Positions 52,001 to 56,373 of a stretch of DNA of 64,000 bases are shown here, one piece after another. Under the pieces are notes generated by a model. That model did no database searches and was not told the origin of the DNA. It saw only the letters and a program-made list of their open reading frames with translations. The stretch is from NCBI GenBank assembly GCA_030913385.1, contig CP133159.1, positions 1,820,584 to 1,884,583 on the forward strand, read 5' to 3'. Origin of the DNA: Cytophagaceae bacterium ABcell3 (GTDB taxonomy: Bacteria; Bacteroidota; Bacteroidia; Cytophagales; Cytophagaceae). Every line of letters starts with the position of its first letter. Positions within the stretch are counted from its first letter, which is position 1. Position numbers and translations under genes: made by a program.

Positions 52001-54511
52001 CCTACAGTTGATGCGGGGAATAACCAAACCATATGTGCGGATGCTGGATTTGTGCAATTGAATGGCGCAGTGACTGTGGCTACCGGAGGAGAATGGACCT
52101 CGTCGGGGTCAGGTCGGTTTGTTCCTAATGCCCAAACCCTTGATGCAAGATATATCCCATCGGAAGAGGATATTGCTGCTGGACAGGTGGGGCTTGTTTT
52201 GACCACTACTGGTTCAGGATCTTGTTATGAAGTTAATGCTTCTATGCGTGTGAGAATTACACCGGCACCTACAGTTGATGCTGGTGAAGACATAAGTATA
52301 TGTTATGATGCAGATAGTATTCAGCTTGAAGGAAGTACTACAGTAGCTACTGGCGCCTTTTGGACTACATCTGGAAGTGGAACCTTTGCTCCTGATCCAA
52401 TGACCAGAAGAGCTGAGTATATTCCATCTCAGGCAGATAAGGATGCAGGTGTAGTAAGACTGACTCTAACTACTACTGGTACTGGTAGCTGTCAAATTTA
52501 TAGCGATGATGTGTTTATCCGCTTTACGCCGAGGCCTACTGTAGATGCAGGGCCTCCATTAACAGTTTGTGCAGATGTGGAAGCATTTGAATTGAATGGC
52601 GCTGTGACTGTGTCCACAGGAGGACGCTGGACAACGGAGGATGGTACTGGAAGTTTTGCCCCTGGACAGAATCACCTAAATACTACGTATGTGCCGTCTG
52701 AAGCTGATACTGCTCGTCGGGAGGTGACATTTACGCTTACTACTACTGGAAATGGTACATGTCAAACGTATTATACTACCACCACCGTCAGTATTAATCC
52801 TGCACCGGTAGTTTCTACTGGGGAGGGAAGGGTTTGTGCAGACTTTTCCGGCGCACCTATAAGTGGTTCTGTGCATAATGCAACTGGTGGTAGGTGGAGT
52901 ACTGCAGGAAGTGGCTACTTTGCTCCAAATGAATTCGCTTTAGATGCTGTGTATTATCCTTCAGAAGAAGACATGGCTGCTGGAGAGGCAAAGATTACCT
53001 TGACTTCAGAGGGTAACGGTACTTGTAACCCTGTGAGTGAAGAAATGACGGTAGTGGTGACTGAGTTGCCTGTGGCAGACGCAGGACGTTCTCAGACCAT
53101 TTGCCGTGGTGAACAAACGTTTTTATTGGCACAACCTGTTCCTAATGCTACCTATAGATGGTACAGTATGTCTGGTGAGATTATTGGAACATCTGGAATT
53201 GTGGTTGTGACCGTTAGTCAAGATACCTCATTTGTCTTGTCGGTAACTGATGGGCAAGGGTGTAGTGTGTATGATACTGTTGATGTTAATGTGGTAGACC
53301 CGCCAAACCTAGCTCCTCCTGCTCATGCTTGTCTGGAAGAAGGCTTGGAGATAGACGCTAACCCGTCTTTCAGTTTGAGCGGTAGTTATCAATGGTTTCG
53401 AAACGATACTTTATTGTTCAGGGAAGTAGATAGGATTCTGGAGGTTGAAAAACCAGGTGAGCATATGGTAGTGTTTTCGCATAATGAATGTATGAGGATT
53501 GCTTTTAGCGATGTTACAGCACCACCGGCACTTGAGGCGGAAGATAAACTGCTCTGTGTTGGGTCTAACTCTTCAATAAGTACTACTGAAGATCCTGATT
53601 TCGAATATAGGTGGCTATTAAATGGAAGTTTGTTGCCAGGTGAAGATTCTCACTCGGTGAATGTGGTTGGAGGTGATGCACCAGGGCATATTGATACCTA
53701 TGCTGTAACAGCTACTGACAACCTTGGTTGTGCATCAACGAGAAACATTGAGGTTGTTACATATCCGCCTCCTAGAATCAACGTTGATGATACTGATGCC
53801 TGTTTAGGTGATATAGTCAGGTTAAACGCACAACCTCAAAATTTCCAAAGTGACCAGTCTATGTATGAGTGGTACAGAAATGGAGAGCCTTTAAGTCAAA
53901 GAGATGGAACTTTACCTGTAACCGAACCTGGTAGGTATTCCGTAATATATAGTTTAGGGGAGGGAGAGTGTATTACACACGATACCGCAAGAGTGGACTT
54001 CCATGAGTATCCTGAACCGGATATGAGCAATTTGGAGAAGCATTGCTTTGAAACAGATGGGGCACTTACCCTTGATGCGGGACCAGGCCATAGATACCTG
54101 TGGGAGATTAACGATAATACTGCCAGGGAAAATGAGGTCTTGGGACATGGAACATATTACGTAACCGTATTTAACCAATATGGCTGTGGAACCGAAGATA
54201 GTGTGGTGGTGGAAGACAAATGTCCACCGAGAATGGTCTCGCCAAATGCTTTTGCTCCTGGTGGGGATTCCAGAGATAGGGAGTTTAGGTTATATAGCGC
54301 CCATATTGGACATTTCTCATTGACTATTTTCAATAGGTGGGGCGAAATAATCTTCTATACAGAAGACCCTGAAGAAGGTTGGGATGGTACATTTAGAGGT
54401 GAAGAAATGCCACCTGGCGTTTACCCTTATATCGTAAAGTTCGAGTCGAAATATGAGGAGTTTAGGCATTTGGGTAGAACTGAGCAGGGTAAAGTAACTT
54501 TGATAAGATAA
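37025..54511 (+). CDS. Giant T9SS type B repeat adhesin, 5,828 residues
   Basis: A surface protein of about 600 kDa. A signal peptide (1-27, ending 'SVLLAQ') is followed by an N-terminal module with 'NDPDGDWESPNVSRNGRCCG' and 'GPHYITFCKPGNN', then an intermediate region. One SprB-like repeat (about 235-309: 'GGLAPYQYSWDHGPNTQS' to 'GTYTVTVTDQTNC') precedes 57 tandem units of about 88 residues (310-5347). Each unit starts 'APTVDAG..', has two conserved Cys ('VCANN' and 'GNGxCNPVSD'), a Trp-centred 'WxGGNGTF' or 'WTTSGSGTF' loop, and ends 'TITP'. Non-repeat PKD-like segments follow, and the chain ends in a gliding-motility-type T9SS type B domain (from about 5740, 'PNAFAPGGDSRDREF' to 'GKVTLIR'). 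It probably acts as a gliding or attachment adhesin exported with the divergent PorP/SprF. It heads a three-gene operon. Confidence 0.93.
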   Translation: MHFIRNIVLGCLLLIILAGSNSVLLAQSSCNGSTPSFTVDLSNDPDGDWESPNVSRNGRCCGGSNNCLEFIVTLHEDAERLRFDIASGAEPTGSMFYQVDCGPPVEVGEALCVSGEGPHYITFCKPGNNANSYSVSSIAKPTVSPPAYVSDGCVGQLVVEGYEGNTVQWTSVSPGARGEYDHYLSCTSNCTSPTVTAEENYPDSVVYEVKGVPAGGCAGDEVVQYATAYFVSEKEAYINPANPVICFGGSDATLTAEIQGGLAPYQYSWDHGPNTQSVDVGEGTYTVTVTDQTNCPPVSATVTVHANPSPIEIEAGPDVTSCENNPSVELSSTVEIATGVVWSGGNGTYDPSEYELNPVYTPTAAEIEAGTVQHVVSTVGNEPCPIERDTLIQTIAPAPEVMAGGPYVSCENNPVASLAGTSENTESVEWVGGNGTFFPNRNTINATYTASEDEVTAGSVTLTLRGHGHESCTPVESTATISFEEAPTVDAGEDVTVCANNSTVELTGEVTVASGGVWSGGDGTFSDANSLTTSYTPSADEIEQGTVVLTLTTTGNGLCNPVSDEVEITITPAPTVHAGSDRSVCANNAEVTLNGQSSMPDYVTWSGGDGGTFSPSENALNAVYMPSSTDIENGSVTLRLTADYGDCAPVYDEMVITYTDAPIVDAGNDQTVCANNSTVSLSGTVSGATGGAWSGGTGAFASTSSLNTTYTPSSADIENGSVSLVLSSTGNGNCLPERDTVVITILPAPVVEFTAPAEVCANNAEIALDGSIENAGGGEWVGGNGTFSPDRSDLTASYTPSDGEISAGTVALTLRSVDNGLCNPVEESYSIAINPAPIIDAGSSRTVCANNADVVLSGAVSGATGGAWTGGDGTFSPDRNTLNATYSPSEEEKNDLSTVQLTLTSTGNGGCNPVSDNMSITITPAPVVDAGDDRSVCANNPSLELNGTVAGASGGEWVGGAGTFNPGRTSLSASYTPSEDEIENGTVSLTLRSTGNGNCLPVEDIMNITITPAPTADAGTGVTVCANNSDISLNGAVTIAAGGEWIGGNGSFSPDRQALDATYTPSSGEISSGSVELTLRTTGNDNCAAVTSVVTHTITPAPTVDAGTDQMVCANNAEVTLNGAVTLADGASWSGGNGTFSPNAEALDATYTPSEDEIDAGEVTLRLTSNDYGTCQPVYDEMTIAISPAPTADVGVLNKQVVVCSNNPNVDLNGSVTVAGGGEWVGGMGSFIPNNTTLNATYVPSAAETAMPLMALILQTTDNGNCLPARDTLRIYFLPPPVPNAGPDQEICVNNPQVQLAGTVAGASQTRTWSGGNGSFTPNANTLNAVYNPTDQELENGYVNLRLTASRTGCNPVSDEVRINFTPAPVVDAGPDMSVCSNNPDVQLAGEVENAGGGIWSGGNGSFSPSPNALGAVYSPTPEEIESGSITLTLTSDDNGNCLPVSDQMEVNFTPAPTVDAGDPQSVCYNNASVSLDGSVTIATGGQWIGGEGTFSPNANALNATYIPSESERENGSVQLVLRTTGNGGCLPVESTLDIAITPAPIADAGPDLESCMNNPAVQLSGTVSVAQGGMWIGGSGSFSPSRTSLNPTYTPTSSEMEEGEITLNLVTTGNANCNQVSDIVRINVVPTPVVDAGSNQTLCGTVNEIQLNGEVSYADGGTWSTSGSGSFAPNASALDAQYIPSDADRAPGNTVTLSLTSSGNGSCLPVTDQLNITFTEIPTVDAGSDKTVCTNDFPVRLEGSGSPARWSGGNGTFAPNRETHNATYTPSEAEIEAGSVTLTLTTIENGPCAPVSSTVTISLPPGPIVNAGQDQIVCGDISSVSLDASVENASGGTWTTTGTGSFDPGANTVNASYVPSAADKDNGHVTLRLTSTGNGACSPTSDTMELTITPPPTANAGPNMTRCADISGFVLNGQVTVATGGLWTITGSGSFDPDPSVLNATYVPSQEDIDQGFVDFTLTTTGNGTCNPVTDNMRLTLTPAPTSDAGEDVTICADSAHVAISGSVTVASGGRWSSSGTGTFAPNNTTLDARYYPSSADTAAGGVVLTLLTTGNGTCNPVTDELEITINPVPVVDAGDNLTICADAEGAVLNGSVLHADGGVWSSSGSGSFVDANDLGTMYEPSFDDMEAGVVMLTLTSTGNGMCNPVNDRTELVVTPAPTVDAGGDITVCADAGTVSMNGAVTVASGGQWTTSGTGTFDDDDSLNATYTPSQSDIDNGSVVLTLTSTGNGNCNPVTDELTLTITPAPVVNAGEDLTVCGDLEDVQLDGSVTVASGGQWTSSGSGYFTPNASALDAVYHPSASDVTNGGVTLSLRSTGNGTCNAVEDQMELTITPVPVVDAGDDMAVCANNADIQLNGSVTVATGGEWSGGAGTFSPDASALDAVYTPSADEIEEGTVTLMLTSTGNGTCNPVSDYVTFTITPAPVVNAGNDRNICANNSTVNLNGSVTIAQGGEWSGGEGVLTPNRESLSIAYTPSQAEIDNGYALLTLTSTGNGNCAPVSDEVRLNISPAPVVDAGADQVVCANNADVQLEGSFENAGGVVWSGGTGSFAPNANDPNAVYYPSGDDIAAGQVTLTLRSTDNGNCLEVWDEMEITITPAPVVDAGNSQTICADASGIQLEGSVTVATGGEWSTSGTGTFNPGPDDLNAVYVPSDSDIASGGVSFVLTSTGMGDCNAVTDNVSVTITPAPTVNAGSDRNVCADVSSVSLNGSVTVATGGAWTTSGSGTFTPNANTLGASYVPSAADTAAGNVTLTLTTTGNGLCNAVSDDMLMSFQPKPVVNAGSDVTVCADVDDILLDEATVANASGGRWATDGTGSFVPNAFDINATYVFSDNDKERGYVRLTLASEGNGLCEEVTDQIRVNITPAPTVNAGPNRTICAGGSVNLNGIVTVASGGVWSTSSGTGTFSDPNSLSTTFTPTAAQVAAGQVVIRLTTTGNGTCNPVSDNMVLTIQPQPVVSAGFNQTVCETVSAIQLNGSVQNASGGLWTTTGTGTFSPDANALDAEYIPSAEDKQADMVTLTLTSVGNSPCSAVSRNIIIRFSRQPTVDAGSATICSNSSSVPLSATFENAGGVTWTTSGSGTFSPSATSASPSYRPSAGDAADGSVTITVATRENGGCEAATQDILISIVPPPTADAGTDQIVCANNPEVPLSGSVGGTATGGRWTSSGGGSFTPSNESLNASYRLSAVDRSNGFAELTLTTTGTGECASVSDRMRITVTPAPTANAGPDKTVCADTAGVELSGAVTIADGGTWTTSGNGTFSDPDALNTTYIPDEGEEGEVILTLTTTGNGNCVPVSDQMTLTIEPAPTVNAGNDVTICSDNEFMIFTANVTGATEGVWTSSGEGSFNTNYANKFRASYAFTEDDYENGEVTLTYTTTEQGLCKPVSDDKVITLNPAPTVTAGAANVCADSDIIPVNGDYTIAGGVIWTTSGAGTFGDPSDPITNYYVDPADRDSGTVILTITTIDNDLCMEVSDSIIINFGDIPVADAGPDQVVCANNAVVTLDGNSSTGAANWSSLGSGSFSDEEDFNASYIPSSADTAAGYVDLVLTTLDNGFCSADTDTMRITITPAPYVNAGPAVICANAGSVDLDATITVASGGVWSTPDGTGDFGDENSLLTTYTLSAADEGREFVTLVLTSVGNGDCNPVSDTIILNIAPPPTADAGDDQVVCADTDGVQLAGVVSGADGGTWTTSGSGAFDDGDLLDAVYHPSAEDTTSGMVTLTLTTTGNGNCFPVSDSLELILTPAPTVDAGPAIVCANNGTIDLEGTFTVASGVIWTTTGDGDFGNPADAITTYTLGSGDVNEEFITITITTTGNGDCKAVSDEITLYIADPPVAEAGLDLTVCADTAQIELDGFIGGAGGGEWSSSGTGTFGNVNDLTTAYIPSAEDTASGRVVLTLSTIDNGNCNAVHDSIEVIITPAPVISAGPDKTACADEDILSLTGSVTVASQVRWTTSGTGTFTDANNVLSEYQPSEEDKEAGSVTLTLETLEQGDCKPVSDAMVLTILPVPVVDAGAESICSDNTGVQLNGMVENAGGAVWTTTGTGSFAPNASRIDPIYIPSDDDRANGSVELTITSTQNGRCQAYSDNLTLYISPTPAADAGPDVEICANSGGVQLSGAVANAPGGVWTTSGSGTFDPSETDLDAFYVPSGADTIAGSVVLRLTTAGMEPCIPAYDEMTLSFTPAPIAVVNAGEDTTLCFTNPEVPLQGFISVATGGMWETTNGTGFFTPNQYSMEATYIPSEEDIDNGEIELVLRTTGNGDCIPVTDTMVVTYLPRPRANAGDDFSVCADFDEIQLDGETENAPGAMWSTSGSGYFSDPENPATSYIPSEDDKDDGFVILTLFTTGNVACDEVFDNVRVTIDPAPEVNAGRNVTVCADAGGVPLNGSVKVAGGGEWSVVSGNGTFSDVNDLAATYYLSSDDSLAGSVTLRLTTIDNDLCQPVYDEVVITITDAPTIFAGDPQTVCGDVGSVALNGNVTVASGASWTSSGSGSFAPGSNALNASYYPSQLDIEAGSVELVLTSTGNGTCSAVSDVMDLTITPIPEVDPGENMVICRDRDEIQLSGNVEVATGGQWSTNGSGTFSDPTDLNAIYFPSDADKASGQVILTLVSTGNGLCNPVSRNMRIDFTPAPTVNAGQNRTVCADIAGVQLGGSVTVATGGVWSSTGSGTFSPSEDDLNAVYIPSDDDRNSTGVTLTLTTTGNGICNPVSSSINVTITPAPTVDPGDDVTVCADIDEVALNGDVTVATGGAWTSSGSGSFTPDTYSLNGAYIPSSQDRANGSVVLTLTTTGNGTCNPVVDQKTITITPAPTVDAGSNVTVCGNNAEVALDGAVTVATGGRWTGGNGTFSPNNETLDAVYTPSASEIAAGQVNLSLTTTGNGTCNAVRDNMRITITPAPTVDAGRNRTVCGNNADVQLSGTVTVATGGRWTGGTGIFIPSRNVLNPVYRPSAAEIAAGTVTLRLTSTGNGDCNAETSTVDITITPAPTVDAGNNQTICADAGFVQLNGAVTVATGGEWTSSGSGRFVPNAQTLDARYIPSEEDIAAGQVGLVLTTTGSGSCYEVNASMRVRITPAPTVDAGEDISICYDADSIQLEGSTTVATGAFWTTSGSGTFAPDPMTRRAEYIPSQADKDAGVVRLTLTTTGTGSCQIYSDDVFIRFTPRPTVDAGPPLTVCADVEAFELNGAVTVSTGGRWTTEDGTGSFAPGQNHLNTTYVPSEADTARREVTFTLTTTGNGTCQTYYTTTTVSINPAPVVSTGEGRVCADFSGAPISGSVHNATGGRWSTAGSGYFAPNEFALDAVYYPSEEDMAAGEAKITLTSEGNGTCNPVSEEMTVVVTELPVADAGRSQTICRGEQTFLLAQPVPNATYRWYSMSGEIIGTSGIVVVTVSQDTSFVLSVTDGQGCSVYDTVDVNVVDPPNLAPPAHACLEEGLEIDANPSFSLSGSYQWFRNDTLLFREVDRILEVEKPGEHMVVFSHNECMRIAFSDVTAPPALEAEDKLLCVGSNSSISTTEDPDFEYRWLLNGSLLPGEDSHSVNVVGGDAPGHIDTYAVTATDNLGCASTRNIEVVTYPPPRINVDDTDACLGDIVRLNAQPQNFQSDQSMYEWYRNGEPLSQRDGTLPVTEPGRYSVIYSLGEGECITHDTARVDFHEYPEPDMSNLEKHCFETDGALTLDAGPGHRYLWEINDNTARENEVLGHGTYYVTVFNQYGCGTEDSVVVEDKCPPRMVSPNAFAPGGDSRDREFRLYSAHIGHFSLTIFNRWGEIIFYTEDPEEGWDGTFRGEEMPPGVYPYIVKFESKYEEFRHLGRTEQGKVTLIR
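37952..53065 (+). repeat. 57 tandem ~265-bp coding repeats
   Basis: Counted by hand from the translation: 57 head-to-tail units, mean 265 bp, encoding about 88 residues each. The units have diverged at the DNA level, with no long identical blocks seen by eye. There are two subtypes: 21 units with 'WxGGxG' (units 1-15, 17, 24-26, 52-53) and 36 units with a 'WxxSGxG'-like loop. Confidence 0.85.
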
Positions 54512-54557
54512 CCTTTTGAAGGCTATAGAAAAAAAATATAAACTAAGGGAGAATATT

Positions 54558-56348
54558 ATGGCAGTTTTAAATCCGTATAAAGGATGGGCTTGCATACGAA
54601 GGTTCTTACTTGTTCATCTGTTGATGTTTGCCACCTGTACTGTGGTATTGGGACAGAACTACTGGGATAGAAAAGCGGACTTTGCCGGGGCTTCCAGGTT
54701 TGGGGCTGTTGGTTTTGCTATCGGTGATAAAGGCTATATCGGAACAGGTTTTGATGGTGCAGTGGACAGAACCGATTTTTGGGAGTATGACCCTGCTACC
54801 AACACTTGGACCCAGAAAGCTGAGTTCTCTGGATCTGCAAGAAGTCTGGCAGCGGCTTTTGTAATAGAAAATAAAGGGTATGTAGGAACAGGGGCTTCTG
54901 GTGCTACCGGAAACAGGGATTTCTTTGTGTACGATCAAAGTACCAATACCTGGGCTGGAAGTGGAAATATTGGAGGAAACAACCTAAGAAGGTTTTACTC
55001 TGTAGGTTTTGCTGTTGGGAATAAAGGTTATGTGGCAACGGGTACCAATGGAAACCAAAGACGTAATGATTTGATAGAATTTGATGCTACTGACAACTCA
55101 TGGAATGCTAAAAATAATTTTGCCGGTGTGGCTAGAGAGCATGCGGTTGGCTTCTCTATAGGTGATAAAGGATATGTGGGAACTGGTTTTGATGGTGAGG
55201 TTTTCTTGAAAGATATGTGGGAATATGATCCTGAAGCCGACGCATGGACGCAAAAAGCAGACTTGTTAGGTGTAGAAAGAGCAGGCGCTATTGGAATGGC
55301 TATTGGTAACTTGGGATATGTGGGGACAGGTTATAACAGTGAAGGTGACTTAGAAGACTTTTATGAATTTGACCCTGTGAAAAATGAGTGGGTGGATAAG
55401 GCCGACTATAAAGGAGGAGCGGTAAAGAGCGCTGTAGCTTTTGCAATAGGGGACAAAGGTTATGTTGGAACGGGTACTTCTGCTGACCAAGCAGTAAGAG
55501 GTGATTTCTATGAATATCACCCAGGATTAACCCCTGTTACTATCACTGTAGGAGAAATTGAAGGGCCGGTTTGTAGTGGCCAGCCTGTCAGGATTCCTTA
55601 TAATGTTACCGGTGATATTATGGAAGGAAACCGCTTTTTTGTTCAGGTAACAAATCATATGGGGGGCTTTCAGACAGTCGCTTCTATACAAGGAACAACT
55701 AGTGATACGGCCATTGTATGGCTAGATCCAAGCGATTATCCTCCAGGAGAAGACTATCTCGCTAGGGTTAATACCACCAGTCCTCAAATGAGTGGGTTTA
55801 TTAGTGAACCTTTTAATATTGTCCCTTCCCCAGAAGTTTACTATTTGAAGGAATGGGATGAAGTATGTCATGATGACGAACTGGTAATTTTGACCCATGG
55901 TACACCTACGGGAGGTTATTATAAAGGTGTAGGGGTTATTGATGAAGAAAAGTTTGACCCGGATAGTGCCGGGGTAGGTAGCCATGAAGTTGTTTATACT
56001 TATACTGCGGAAAATGGATGTTCTGCTTCTGCCGCTCAACCTATAAAGGTGGAATTGTGTACTAGTACTGCTAGTGAGCTGTCGGAAACATTAAATTTTA
56101 AGGCATATCCCAATCCTTACCAGGGGCAAACTAACATAAATTACATGCTTGAACGTTCTGCTAATGTTGTTTTGGAAGTTCGGAATAGCTTGGGTCAAAC
56201 AGTCAAACAGTTTGAAAATGGTTACCAATTCCCGGGGCAACATAATTACACATTTAGCGCTGAAGAACTTGGGCTGCCAAAAGGCGTATACTTAGTTAGC
56301 CTTATTATAGACAATAATTCGTATATTTCCAGAATTATTGAATATTAA
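54558..56348 (+). CDS. Kelch-like repeat protein with T9SS type A tail
   Basis: A 596-residue exported protein from the ATG at 54558, which has a purine-rich AAGGGAGA ahead of it; the frame also extends to 54516. The signal peptide ends 'TCTVVLGQ'. Six kelch-type blades of about 52 residues follow ('AVGFAIGDKGYVGTGFDG...DFWEYDP....W.QKADF'), which together form one beta-propeller. Next come an Ig-like segment ('GEIEGPVCSGQPVRIPYNVT'), a second segment with two Cys, and a type A T9SS sorting domain ('FKAYPNPYQGQTNINYML' to 'LPKGVYLVSLIID'). It lies 46 bp after the giant adhesin stop and 25 bp before the next gene. A binding or carbohydrate-recognition role at the cell surface is likely. Confidence 0.87.
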   Translation: MAVLNPYKGWACIRRFLLVHLLMFATCTVVLGQNYWDRKADFAGASRFGAVGFAIGDKGYIGTGFDGAVDRTDFWEYDPATNTWTQKAEFSGSARSLAAAFVIENKGYVGTGASGATGNRDFFVYDQSTNTWAGSGNIGGNNLRRFYSVGFAVGNKGYVATGTNGNQRRNDLIEFDATDNSWNAKNNFAGVAREHAVGFSIGDKGYVGTGFDGEVFLKDMWEYDPEADAWTQKADLLGVERAGAIGMAIGNLGYVGTGYNSEGDLEDFYEFDPVKNEWVDKADYKGGAVKSAVAFAIGDKGYVGTGTSADQAVRGDFYEYHPGLTPVTITVGEIEGPVCSGQPVRIPYNVTGDIMEGNRFFVQVTNHMGGFQTVASIQGTTSDTAIVWLDPSDYPPGEDYLARVNTTSPQMSGFISEPFNIVPSPEVYYLKEWDEVCHDDELVILTHGTPTGGYYKGVGVIDEEKFDPDSAGVGSHEVVYTYTAENGCSASAAQPIKVELCTSTASELSETLNFKAYPNPYQGQTNINYMLERSANVVLEVRNSLGQTVKQFENGYQFPGQHNYTFSAEELGLPKGVYLVSLIIDNNSYISRIIEY

Positions 56349-56373
56349 AGATATAAATTATTTTTACTCTAGG

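Noticed and set aside
37952-53065. Regular repeats as a CRISPR array or assembly artefact
   Set aside because: The period is about 265 bp, the units differ throughout, and they form one uninterrupted reading frame with conserved Cys and Trp, so they are protein domain repeats. Divergence between units argues against collapse or expansion in assembly.
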